This document shows positions 43,205 to 53,388 of a DNA stretch of 64,000 nucleotides, piece by piece (positions within the stretch are counted from its first letter, which is position 1; the number at the start of each line of letters is the position of its first letter). A program made the position numbers and the translations under genes. Source of the stretch: Acidobacteriaceae bacterium (GTDB lineage: Bacteria > Acidobacteriota > Terriglobia > Terriglobales > Acidobacteriaceae); contig PKXQ01000107.1 of the NCBI GenBank assembly GCA_003132405.1, positions 1 through 64,000 of the forward strand, in the 5' to 3' direction. Under the pieces are notes generated by a model, which saw only the letters and a program-made list of their open reading frames with translations, had not been told where the DNA came from and ran no database searches.

Positions 43205-44323
43205 TAAATCTTGCTTCTCGATTCGCGAAATGGATTTTGCCGGCTGCTTTCCGTCGCGGTCGCTATCATCGCGCGCAGCTGTGTCATACACGCGGCCCTT
43301 CCATGATACTTGGCCACGGGCGTGGGCTTGCTTGGAGCGTAGCAGCAGATAGGCAAAGATCGGGGGCCCCAGCGCAATGGCTAGCAGGTTGTTCTGGGGC
43401 GAGAATTGGGCTGTGCTAATTCTCAAGAAAGCCAGCAACCAAACGACGGCGAAGATAAGGCTCCAACGTCGATGGCCAATTAAGGCGGTCACAGCGAAAG
43501 CTAACGAACACCATGCCGCGAACCACCAGAGCACGGTCTTGAACGCCAGGAACTCTGGCTGCGGGAATAAGAGCGCCAGATTTTTTGTCCAGCCTTCGCG
43601 AAGCTGCATCCAGTTGCGATACATACGGGTGCGGACGGCGTCCGCGGCGTAGCGGAAGTAGACACGATGGCCGGCATGGCGAAAGAGGCGTGCCAGCGCG
43701 ACGTCCTCTAGTATTTCGGTAGCTACAGCCGCGTGGCCGCCGACCGCGTCATAGGCGGCGCGACGCACGAGGATGTATTGGCCGTTGGCCGCTATGACTT
43801 TTGAATTCTGATCGCGAACTTTGTGCGGCGGATACTGTGCTGCCAAATCTGCGAAGGTTACGGGCATCACGGCGCGCTCGGTGAAAGTTACAACGACCTG
43901 CTGAGGCGAATAGGAGAGCAGATCGGCTTGCTCTTTCTTGGCTTCTGCCAGCGCTCGTGCGAGCGAGCCGGGTTGGTGCACGGTGTCGGCGTCGGTGAAG
44001 AGCAACCAGGGGGCGCGTGCTTGTTTTGCTCCGGCAATCAGCGCGTTGTTCTTTCCTGTGCAACTCTCAGGCAGCGGACCCGGCGAAATCACTTGCACTT
44101 CGGCAAAGCTTTGCGCGATTTCGCGGGTGCGATCGGTGGAAGCGTCGTCGACTACGATGATCCCGTAAGGGACGCCGCTTTGAGCGGTCAGCGATTCGAG
44201 ACACGCGGCCAGATTGGCCTCTTCATTGCGCGCAGGAATGATGATCGAAACTTCGGGCATCGCCGCGTCCGAGGTTGCACGGCTCGGAGCGGGCAAGGGC
44301 GCGGCTGGATGTGAACTGTCCAT
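43190..44323 (-). CDS. Glycosyltransferase family 2 membrane protein
   Basis: A 377-residue protein. The GT-A domain opens with EVSIIIPARNEEANLAACLESL (about 24-45). VVDDASTDRT is the nucleotide-sugar site and DADTV the DXD metal site. ILEDVALARLFRHAG is the acceptor-side motif. Three or four membrane helices make up the C-terminal third. The layout recalls HpnB/CrtQ-like lipid glycosyltransferases, but no hopanoid or carotenoid genes are near. The final residues (RTES-stop) are encoded by the heptad array, so the original C-terminus may have been altered. Confidence 0.87.
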   Translation of the reverse strand: MDSSHPAAPLPAPSRATSDAAMPEVSIIIPARNEEANLAACLESLTAQSGVPYGIIVVDDASTDRTREIAQSFAEVQVISPGPLPESCTGKNNALIAGAKQARAPWLLFTDADTVHQPGSLARALAEAKKEQADLLSYSPQQVVVTFTERAVMPVTFADLAAQYPPHKVRDQNSKVIAANGQYILVRRAAYDAVGGHAAVATEILEDVALARLFRHAGHRVYFRYAADAVRTRMYRNWMQLREGWTKNLALLFPQPEFLAFKTVLWWFAAWCSLAFAVTALIGHRRWSLIFAVVWLLAFLRISTAQFSPQNNLLAIALGPPIFAYLLLRSKQAHARGQVSWKGRVYDTAARDDSDRDGKQPAKSISRIEKQDLRTES

Positions 44324-44346
44324 CGGTTATTGGTTATTATAAGGGT

Positions 44347-44856
44347 GTGAGACGAACGCTTGCTGCCACACTATTTTTCACGCTACTCGTTGTTGTATTG
44401 CTCGCCGGCCTGATGGGATGCTATAGCGGGAATCATCCGGCGCGCATCGGATCAAATGCCCCGGATTTTACGCTACAGGATGCCGACCACAAGGTCACGC
44501 TCAGCCAGTATCGCGGCCAGGTGGTGCTGCTGAATTTCTGGGCGACCTGGTGTCCGCCATGCATTGAAGAGACGCCGTCGATGGTGCAAATGCAGACGCG
44601 TTTCAAAGACAAGGGCGTGGTCGTGCTCGCCGTGAGCATCGACGCGGATGACGACGCGTATCACAAGTTTCTCAAGGAATACAAAGTGAATATGGTCACG
44701 GTGCGGGACGAGGCGAAGAAGGCGTCTACGCTTTACGGCACGTTTGGCTGGCCGGAAACCTATGTTATCGATCGTAACGGAGTGATCCGCCGCAAATTTA
44801 TCGGCCCGGTGGATTGGACGAGTCCGGAGATTACGGATTATCTCAGCAAGCTCTAG
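44347..44856 (+). CDS. TlpA-like thiol-disulfide oxidoreductase lipoprotein
   Basis: 169 residues from a GTG start. The hydrophobic signal ends in the lipobox LMGC (Cys about 24), so it should be a lipoprotein facing the periplasm. The thioredoxin-fold domain has the active site WATWCPPC. GWPETYVIDRNG carries the cis-Pro region. TlpA/ResA-like proteins reduce disulfides for cytochrome or cuproprotein assembly; the next gene on the other strand is a copper-type ATPase, though convergent. A terminator-like hairpin follows. Confidence 0.9.
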   Translation: MRRTLAATLFFTLLVVVLLAGLMGCYSGNHPARIGSNAPDFTLQDADHKVTLSQYRGQVVLLNFWATWCPPCIEETPSMVQMQTRFKDKGVVVLAVSIDADDDAYHKFLKEYKVNMVTVRDEAKKASTLYGTFGWPETYVIDRNGVIRRKFIGPVDWTSPEITDYLSKL

Positions 44857-44857
44857 G

Positions 44858-44950
44858 GCAGCTGACAGGGGGCAGGTGACGGGAAAAGCCCGCCCGCGGA
44901 AAATCGCGGGGGTTTTGCCTTTTCCTGTCACCTGCGACCTGTCACCTACT
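44858..44950. repeat. Inverted pair of heptad arrays flanking a hairpin
   Basis: Left arm GGGGGC AGGTGAC units; right arm CTGTCAC CTGCGAC CTGTCAC. The right arm is the exact inverse of the array at 40,248. It starts right after the TlpA stop and ends just before the ATPase stop. Confidence 0.75.
44884..44921. terminator. Bidirectional rho-independent terminator
   Basis: AAAA-GCCCGCCCGCG stem side and CGCGGG...TTTT side with a GAAAAT loop. The stem is GC-rich, flanked by A-run and T-run, between convergent genes. It would end both the TlpA and the ATPase transcripts. Confidence 0.6.
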
Positions 44951-44952
44951 CC

Positions 44953-47553
<2,601 letters not shown>

Positions 47554-47772
47554 AGTTTCGCCGGTTCTGCCGGCTTAGTGTATATCGACTCTAGTATCCT
47601 CACGACCGCCGATAGGCGCCGAGCTATGCCCGGCACGCGGAGGTCCGGGCACCCGCCCCAACGTGAGGTTGTGCAACCTGCGCGGGAGCGAGCTCGATCC
47701 GGTTTACGAAAGCCGCGTCTTTATTAGATACTCAAAGGGTCAACTTTGAACTTTTTTCGTGGAAGAGGATGA

Positions 47773-48000
47773 ATGACATATCTTGAGGCCGCTTACCGCT
47801 ACCAGACTCCTCCGGGAGAAGATGAGTTGCGGGCGATCGATAGCATTCGGGAGGTGTATGGCATACAGCGCATTCAGTTTAACGAAAGGGATCGGACAGT
47901 GCGTGTGCTATTCGACGCTTCGCGCTTAAAGGGCGACGCGGTGGCCCGGCTGTTGCGGCAGGCTGGAATCGATGTGCAGGAGCAGTTGGCGTTGGCCTAA
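47773..48000 (+). CDS. Small ferredoxin-fold protein, HMA-like without CxxC
   Basis: A 75-residue protein with an alternating strand-helix pattern (DSIREVYGIQRIQFNERDR, TVRVLFDASRL, VARLLRQAGIDV) like the beta-alpha-beta fold of heavy-metal-associated domains. The metal-binding CxxC is missing. It is divergent from the copper ATPase, about 220 bp away, so it might be a partner, but this is only a guess. Confidence 0.6.
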   Translation: MTYLEAAYRYQTPPGEDELRAIDSIREVYGIQRIQFNERDRTVRVLFDASRLKGDAVARLLRQAGIDVQEQLALA

Positions 48001-48054
48001 GAGGCGTTATTGATCTGCCCTGAGATTTGCGCGGTTAAAAGATTCGGAAAAGAA

Positions 48055-48220
48055 AAGTAGTGGCACTCCGCCCGTTTCCTAATCCTCAATTGGGGGAGGA
48101 TTTCGGGGAGAGCGGAAACCGAGCGGAGTGCGAGTCGGCGACAAACGGATTTTTGCAAAGGGGCATTCAGAAAGACCTCTGGCCGAAGTGATTCCCAAAT
48201 GCCCCGTTGCGCGCCACTTC
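48055..48220 (+). ncRNA. Candidate structured RNA with two arms
   Basis: An outer stem AGTGGC (48,059-48,064) pairs with GCCACT (48,213-48,218). Arm 1 pairs CACTCCGC (48,064-48,071) with GCGGAGTG (48,123-48,130). Above it GTTTCC pairs with GGAAAC, and AATCCTC pairs with GAGGATT. Arm 2 pairs GGGGCATT (48,160-48,167) with AATGCCCC (48,198-48,205) and includes a small CAGA/TCTG hairpin. A possible promoter (TTGATC, 18 bp, GTTAAA) is just upstream. No ORF occupies it. I cannot match it to a known RNA; strand is inferred from the promoter. Confidence 0.55.
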
Positions 48221-48367
48221 GTCTTGTCTGAATATAAGCATCTGGATTGCCATTGCTAACCCCTTGTTAATACGCAATTGCGGCAGGAGCAGCCGGGTAG
48301 GTTTTGCGCGAAGGCCGGAAACTTTTACGCCTCAGGGATTTCCCTAGGTGATTTCCGCGCACATGGC

Positions 48368-48397
48368 TTGGGTGAAACGATTCTGTTCCGCTATAAT
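48368..48397 (+). promoter_or_regulatory. Promoter of tRNA-Arg
   Basis: TTGGGT and TATAAT separated by 18 bp. The TATAAT ends 25 bp before the mature tRNA 5' end, giving a short leader. Confidence 0.6.
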
Positions 48398-48422
48398 TCA
48401 GAAACGCAATTCTGCAAAACAT

Positions 48423-48499
48423 GCGCCCGTAGCTCAATTGGATAGAGTGCTTGGCTACGAACCAAGAGGTTGGGAGTTCGATTCTCTCCGGGCGCACCA
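48423..48499 (+). tRNA. tRNA-Arg (anticodon ACG)
   Basis: Acceptor GCGCCCG pairs with CGGGCGC; discriminator A and CCA are encoded. The anticodon stem CTTGG/CCAAG with loop CTACGAA gives ACG, read as ICG for CGU/CGC/CGA. T arm GGGAG-TTCGATT-CTCTCC is normal. The DNA that follows is a decayed island with an integrase remnant, and tRNA genes are frequent integration targets. Confidence 0.97.
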
Positions 48500-48687
48500 T
48501 CTACTTTCCAAGCACTTGCGCGGGTTTCACTCCCAGGCGGGAATGCTAACCCAAGGGGTAAACCCACGCAAGGATTTACTGTCGGTCCCAAGGCGGAACG
48601 TCGAGCACCATAATGCCGTCGCCCCAATCCACTCCGACTGCCTCAAGACAAGTCCATCCCGGTTTTGCTCGATCTACGCCGGTGACT

Positions 48688-48948
48688 ATGTGCCTTCGTA
48701 AAGTCAACCATACCCGCTGCCCCTTCGGTGTGTACATCGTTGGAGGGGGAACTTTCCACAGCTTGGATGTTGGGTTTTGGGGACCGGACTTGGTGAAATT
48801 CTACGGCAGTGGCGTTGATGGCAAGCCATTCGAACTGATGCAGCACATCAGCCAAGTAAATGTCTTGGTCGTTGCCGTACCCAAAACATCAGAAAAACCC
48901 CGCCGCATCGGATTTGAGCTTGTCAAGCAACACAAGAGCACTAAATAG
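48688..48948 (+). CDS. DUF6173-like protein, N-terminally short
   Basis: About 86 residues from the ATG at 48688; the frame is open to 48613. LDVGFWGPDLVKFYGSG, followed by PFELMQHISQVNVLVVAVPK and PRRIGFEL, recalls the C-terminal half of DUF6173 proteins, as I remember that family. The usual N-terminal half is absent. Located in the decayed island after tRNA-Arg, so it may be a remnant. Function unknown. Confidence 0.5.
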   Translation: MCLRKVNHTRCPFGVYIVGGGTFHSLDVGFWGPDLVKFYGSGVDGKPFELMQHISQVNVLVVAVPKTSEKPRRIGFELVKQHKSTK

Positions 48949-49001
48949 ACGCACACGTTCGAGTTGAGCCGGTCTCTCTTCGTGCTGTCTATAAACGGGC
49001 T

Positions 49002-49563
49002 TTATCGGTCCCGTTTTTCCTGCCTTGCGGCGTCAAAATACCTTACGTGCAGGGAATCGTTCATCTTGGCTTTTCCAGACGTGAAGTTTGCCCATAAAGT
49101 TTTCGCGTCATAGTTGGGCCAAAGCCAATTGAGAAAATGGATGTGCGCGCCTTCCTTCCAGTGATTCTCTTCATCTTCAAGGTCCCGTTGGTCAAACTGA
49201 AAGAAGTGCCACTTGGATAGGTCGGGAACATAAAAGAGATGTCCGAATAGATAACGCCGGTCTCTAAACATTTGGCTTAGCTTCCTCACCGCCTTTTGTG
49301 CGTCGGGTTGGAGTAACCCGACGGGGTTGGCCGCCAATGCCGCTGAATCCTTCTCGGTCAAATGAAGCTCCTCGGGCACATGGTCCCGATAATGAATCGC
49401 GTGCGAGAACGGGTAGCCGGTGAATTCGCATGCAAGTATGAAATTGGCGAAGGCGCTAGAGTCGATCGATAACAACGCTCCGGCAATACTGCTCCAAATC
49501 GCGCTTCTTATCGAAGCCGAACATTTTAAGAATCGCCTCTGTATTATCCGATTCCGTTGTCAT
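49002..49563 (-). pseudogene. Hypothetical gene split by a 4-bp duplication
   Basis: The ATG at 49563 opens a frame MTTESDNTEAILKMFGFDKK, then RDLEQYCRSVVID. It runs into a stop directly after an ATCGATCG sequence (49,463-49,470). Removing one ATCG copy joins it to the longer frame SSAFANFILACEF..., which continues 150 residues to 49,002. The reconstructed protein would have about 186 residues, soluble, of unknown family. The downstream part alone (49002-49475, TTG start) could be called as a 157-residue ORF. Confidence 0.6.
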
Positions 49564-50081
49564 GCGCGCGATGATAGCAAATTGACCAGCTCATGCACCG
49601 CCCGTTTCGTTGGGGTTACGGAAGGTGCGCCCGGCACTTGATTTCCACACCAAGGTTAAGGCAGACTGAGAACGATAGGAACCACCTATCTGGAGGTGCT
49701 TGATGAAAGCATTTTTGATAGGTCCTGTCGCTAGTGAGTGCAAGTAGCCCGAAGGACTTTGAAGGTACAAGGCTTGGCGACGTTCAGGCTTGGGCTAGTT
49801 TCTCGATGATGCATCATCGTGTTTGGTTGGTTTGCGTTTCCCACGCATAGCGAAGCTGAGAGGCTTCCAACCCGCCGGACCTCCTGGCAATCGTCGCCGT
49901 GTTGTGGCGTTTCTCGTCTTACGTCAAAGACGCTAAACATTGATGCCGGTACGTCCTTCCGCAGTGGACGATAAACCCTGCGCATGAAACGCCAACCACG
50001 CAAATAAAATCCAGCGAAACGCATGTTGTCGCGCAACATCAGGGGCCGGAGGAAAGGGAAAATCCTCCGGTCTTTCTGCCT
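49564..50081. other. Gene-poor part of the island
   Basis: No convincing gene. A 102-residue minus-strand ORF at 49,731-50,039 has no protein-like pattern. An 11-bp inverse match to the 3' end of tRNA-Arg (GGTGCGCCCGG) lies near 49,631. It ends with a hairpin near 50,046. Confidence 0.5.
50046..50070. terminator. Hairpin downstream of the integrase remnant
   Basis: CCGGAGGA and TCCTCCGG, a perfect 8-bp stem with a 9-nt loop, followed by TCTTTCT on the plus strand. Weak terminator candidate, 12 bp beyond the integrase stop. Confidence 0.4.
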
Positions 50082-50500
50082 TCAGCGTGCCGATAACAGG
50101 CTCACCCGCTCATGCACTGTCTGCAAGTCCGCCGTCACAAGGTTCGCATACCGCCGCGTCATCTCCAGGGTTGAATGCCCGAGCACCTTTTGCAGATGGA
50201 ACACGGAGCCGCCCTTGCGGAGATAGTTCACAGCGAACGTATGCCGGAAACAGTGCAGCGTGCGTGCGGGAGGGTCAAAGCCAAGCCGTTTGCATAGGCC
50301 CTTCACCTCTCGCAGTGCGTTCCTTCGGGTCAACTGCGTTTGCGTGCGACAGCCAAAGAGCAGCGAATCCGGCGTGCGATTGAATTCCTTTCAGTAGCGG
50401 AATAGCGCCTTGCCTAGCTCAAAGCTGAATGGGACCACGCGCTGCTTGCGTCCCTTGCCGTCCAGCGCGCAACCGTCAGCTCGCCGGCAACACCATGCTC
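50082..50500 (-). pseudogene. Tyrosine recombinase (integrase), disrupted
   Basis: The intact C-terminal part (50,333 to 50,082) has HCFRHTFAVNYLRKGG and LQKVLGHSTLEMTRRY: the HxxR box, the LGH box and the final Tyr nucleophile. Upstream the same frame reads DGKGRKQRVVPFSFE...FRY, then TGA at 50,391-50,393, then KEFNRTPDSLLFG, so one stop codon interrupts the catalytic domain. Still further upstream GELTVAR is in another frame, implying a one-base loss near 50,465. The N-terminal arm-binding domain is missing. Inactive relic of an integrative element beside tRNA-Arg. Confidence 0.8.
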
Positions 50501-50548
50501 CACGCAGCTTGGACAGTGTGAGAGGACCCGTCCTATGCCAGCCCCGCC

Positions 50549-50797
50549 CTAGCTTTCTTTCAGCTTTAGCTTGCTCTTGTTTTCTTCAATGAAGGCCTTA
50601 AGATCGGGAACGGCGTTGAGTAGCTTTGTCCACTGTTCATAGTAGAGGGTGACGGGAAATCGGCCCAATCCGTAGACGCTGACGCCACCCTTTTCGCTGA
50701 CGCGGAACTCCATGGCGCCGCTTTTCTTCTTCGTTTCCACCTGCTTTTCCAGATCGGCCAGGCGGGCTTTCAGTTCTTCATAGCTTGGTTCGGTCAT
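50549..50797 (-). CDS. Small conserved hypothetical protein
   Basis: 82 residues from the ATG at 50797, with GAGGAG upstream. Residues about 4-25 form a short coiled coil (YEELKARLADLEKQVETKKK). The rest (MEFRVSEKGGVSVYGLGRFP, then VTLYYEQWTKLL) is a compact domain I have seen in small uncharacterised bacterial proteins. The longer open frame to 51160 is unsupported. Role unknown. Confidence 0.7.
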   Translation of the reverse strand: MTEPSYEELKARLADLEKQVETKKKSGAMEFRVSEKGGVSVYGLGRFPVTLYYEQWTKLLNAVPDLKAFIEENKSKLKLKES

Positions 50798-51122
50798 GAG
50801 TGCTCCTCTCAAGTAATTCTTATGATAGGGTGGCAGCCGCCTTTTCGTCGAGGCGCGGCTCCGCGTCGTGGCGTAAATAAGTCCGCAATGAATTGGCCGA
50901 TTCGTTATTGGGGCGTGGAGCAAATGGGCGTGGTGCCGTGGTTTTGGTCCGCAAGCCTTCCTTTTAGGTGAAAAACTATGCACAAGGCAGGCCATCAGCC
51001 ACGTTTTGAACGCCAAGTCCCTACGGCCCAAGGAGGTTACGGTACTACGGTAAGCGGCGAACGGAAGCGGAAATGCTAAAATCAAGGGGTAGAAGCTGAA
51101 GTCGGACGATTGGAGATCCACG
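50798..51122. other. Intergenic region without recognised genes
   Basis: 325 bp between two small genes in divergent orientation. It contains a GAGGCGCGGCTCCGCGTC-type hairpin near 50,850. Both promoters presumably lie here, but no clear -35/-10 pair is seen. Confidence 0.4.
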
Positions 51123-51275
51123 ATGGCGAACCAGAAAAAGAAATCGTTTCTAGAGAGCATTCCTTTGTTGATAGTAATCGGATTAGTCGCTGGAGCTGTT
51201 GGCGGCTTGGGCGTTGGCCTGGTTCAGATGCATTCGATGTCGGCGGCCTCGTCGGCCAGCAGCGCGGGCAAATAG
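51123..51275 (+). CDS. Small single-pass membrane protein (50 aa)
   Basis: A 50-residue ORF with ATG at 51123 and a GGAG about 10 nt upstream. A basic N-terminus (MANQKKKSFLES) precedes one hydrophobic Gly-rich helix (IPLLIVIGLVAGAVGGLGVGLV), then a short Ser/Ala tail ending in GK. The pattern is that of a genuine small membrane protein. Function unknown. Confidence 0.55.
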   Translation: MANQKKKSFLESIPLLIVIGLVAGAVGGLGVGLVQMHSMSAASSASSAGK

Positions 51276-51336
51276 CGCTTCGTAGGTCGTCGCGCCTAGA
51301 TTCAGGCTTTTGCTGCCGAAGCTAGCGCTCAGAATT

Positions 51337-51411
51337 TGGAGCGGGAGACGGGGATCGAACCCGCGACATCCGGCTTGGGAAGCCGACGTTCTACCGCTGA
51401 ACTACTCCCGC
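51337..51411 (-). tRNA. tRNA-Gly (anticodon CCC)
   Basis: Acceptor GCGGGAG pairs with CTCCCGC; discriminator T and CCA are encoded. Anticodon loop TTCCCAA gives CCC for GGG codons. T arm GCGGG-TTCGATC-CCCGT is normal. Confidence 0.96.
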
Positions 51412-51422
51412 TCGTTGTGGTT

Positions 51423-51451
51423 AGACTACCATCCTGCATTATCCAAAACAA
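51423..51451 (-). promoter_or_regulatory. Candidate promoter of tRNA-Gly
   Basis: On the minus strand TTGTTT and TAGTCT lie 17 bp apart. The -10 ends about 12 bp before the tRNA 5' end. Spacing is ideal and the hexamers are moderate. Confidence 0.4.
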
Positions 51452-51617
51452 CTTTGATGTCTTAGGCGCTGGTCCGGCGAAACTCTTTATTGCAAATGAC
51501 GCGATGGCCCACGAAGGGAAATCGTGTGGCGAAAAACTCTTCCTGGCCGGTGGCGGGGCGCTGTAAGATCCTGCTCTAGATTTGCATCCGAAATCGTCTC
51601 AGCACCCAGGAGAATTG

Positions 51618-53375
51618 ATGTCTACCGATTCCCTTCCCTCTAAAGTGAGCCAGGAGCGCTCTTCGAAATTCCCACCGAACGATAGATCTCGGCGTGATTT
51701 TCTACGCGCAACCGCAGCGGCGATAGCACCCTGGGTTGCTTACCCGGCGCTCGGTTCGGCTCGCTTTGGCGATTCCACGCCTTCGGCCGCAGGTACCGAT
51801 TTTTCGACAAAAGAGGACTTTAAGAAAGATTTCGAGCTCGACGAGATCACGATTGACGACGTTCGGAAAAGCTTTGAGTCGGGGCAGTATTCGTCGCGTT
51901 CCTTGACCGAGAAATACCTCGCCCGCATTCATGAGATCGACAAGGCTGGGCCGATGTTGAACTCCCTCATTGAGATCAATCCTGACGCGCTGCAGATCGC
52001 CGAGGCACTCGATCAGGAGCGCAAGGCGAAAGGCCCTCGTGGACCGCTGCACGGGATTTCAATGCTGATCAAGGACAATATCGATACGGGCGATCGCATG
52101 AATACGACCGCCGGATCGTTGGCGTTCGTTTATTCGCACCCCGATTCGCGCCCACAGCGCGATGCATTCGTTGCGGCGCAGTTACGCAAAGCGGGCGCGC
52201 TGATTCTCGGTAAGACGAATTTGAGCGAGTGGGCAAATATTCGATCGAGCCATTCGACGAGTGGATGGAGCGGGCGCGGCGGGCTGACTCGCAATCCTTA
52301 TGCTCTCGATCGCAACCCGTGTGGATCGAGTTCGGGCACGGGAGCGGGCGTTTCTGCGAATCTCTGCGTGGCGGGGGTGGGAACGGAGACAGACGGGTCG
52401 GTTGTGTGTCCTTCGTCGGCGAACGGGTTGGTGGGACTCAAGCCCACGGTGGGATTGGTCAGCCGCAGCGGAATTATCCCGATCTCGCACAGTCAGGATA
52501 CGGCGGGACCAATGGCGCGCACGGTGCGCGATGTCGCCATTCTGCTGGGAGCAATGGCGGGGGCGGACGCGGAAGATTCGGCGACGGCTGAGATTCAGAA
52601 TAAGGACGATGCACAAAACATTTTCCCGGACTACACCAAATTTCTTGACCCTGCAGGGCTGAAAGGAGCCCGGCTGGGAGTGGTGCGGAAGTATTTTGGA
52701 TTTAACGAGGCGGTCGATCAGTTGATGGATATGTTGCTCGGCGAGATGAAACACGCGGGCGCTGAGATTATCGATCCAGCGGACATTTCCACAATTGGCA
52801 AGTTTGATGACAGCGAGATGACGGTTTTGCTTCACGAGCTAAAGGCTGACCTGGCGGCTTATCTGGCACGGCGCAACGGAACTTCGACTGGAGCTCCGAT
52901 TAAGAGTTTGAAAGATGTCATCGATTTCAATGAGCAGAATCGTGGACGCGAAATGCCATTCTTTGGGCAGGATCTTTTTATAAAGGCGGAGCAGAAGGGG
53001 CCGCTGAGCTCCCAAGAATATCTTGATGCGCTGGAGATGAATCACCGGCTCAGCCGCGCTGAGGGCATCGATTTCGTCATGGATAAATATAAGCTCGACG
53101 CGCTCGTCGCTCCTACCGGAGGGCCTGCATGGTTGACCGATCTGATTAACGGCGACCACTCCGCCGGCGGCAGTTCGAGCGCCGCTGCGGTCGCGGGTTA
53201 TCCGAATATCAACGTGACGGCTGGATATCTGTGGGGATTGCCGGTTGGGATTTCCTTTTTCGGGCGCGCCTGGAGCGAGCCTACTCTACTTAAGATCGCC
53301 TACTCTTTTGAGCAATTGACGAAAGCTCGGCAAAAGCCTCGCTTCCTCCCGAGTATTAAGACAGGGGCATCCTGA
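51618..53375 (+). CDS. Amidase signature family protein, Tat-exported
   Basis: 585 residues from the ATG at 51618, with AGGAG 6 nt upstream. A twin-arginine signal RSRRDFLRATAAAIAPWVA lies at about 25-43, so export by Tat is expected. The Ser-Ser-Lys amidase site is complete: Lys in MLIKDNIDT, the Gly/Ser-rich NPCGSSSGTGAGVSANL, and the nucleophile Ser in GTETDGSVVCPSS. Family members hydrolyse carboxamides; substrate unknown. It is not GatA, which is cytoplasmic and lacks a signal. Confidence 0.92.
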   Translation: MSTDSLPSKVSQERSSKFPPNDRSRRDFLRATAAAIAPWVAYPALGSARFGDSTPSAAGTDFSTKEDFKKDFELDEITIDDVRKSFESGQYSSRSLTEKYLARIHEIDKAGPMLNSLIEINPDALQIAEALDQERKAKGPRGPLHGISMLIKDNIDTGDRMNTTAGSLAFVYSHPDSRPQRDAFVAAQLRKAGALILGKTNLSEWANIRSSHSTSGWSGRGGLTRNPYALDRNPCGSSSGTGAGVSANLCVAGVGTETDGSVVCPSSANGLVGLKPTVGLVSRSGIIPISHSQDTAGPMARTVRDVAILLGAMAGADAEDSATAEIQNKDDAQNIFPDYTKFLDPAGLKGARLGVVRKYFGFNEAVDQLMDMLLGEMKHAGAEIIDPADISTIGKFDDSEMTVLLHELKADLAAYLARRNGTSTGAPIKSLKDVIDFNEQNRGREMPFFGQDLFIKAEQKGPLSSQEYLDALEMNHRLSRAEGIDFVMDKYKLDALVAPTGGPAWLTDLINGDHSAGGSSSAAAVAGYPNINVTAGYLWGLPVGISFFGRAWSEPTLLKIAYSFEQLTKARQKPRFLPSIKTGAS

Positions 53376-53388
53376 CTCCACGTCTGCT

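Noticed and set aside
48267-48500. Minus-strand ORF across tRNA-Arg (RPERIELPTSWFVAKH)
   Set aside because: Complement of tRNA-Arg, a common spurious ORF.
49627-49637. 11-bp match to the tRNA-Arg 3' end as an attachment site
   Set aside because: It is in inverted orientation and short; integrative elements leave direct repeats.
49731-50039. 102-codon minus-strand ORF in the island
   Set aside because: No recognisable protein pattern, no ribosome site, and located in decayed DNA.
51336-51566. Plus-strand ORF across tRNA-Gly (ERETGIEPATSGLGSRR)
   Set aside because: Complement of tRNA-Gly; a classic false prediction.
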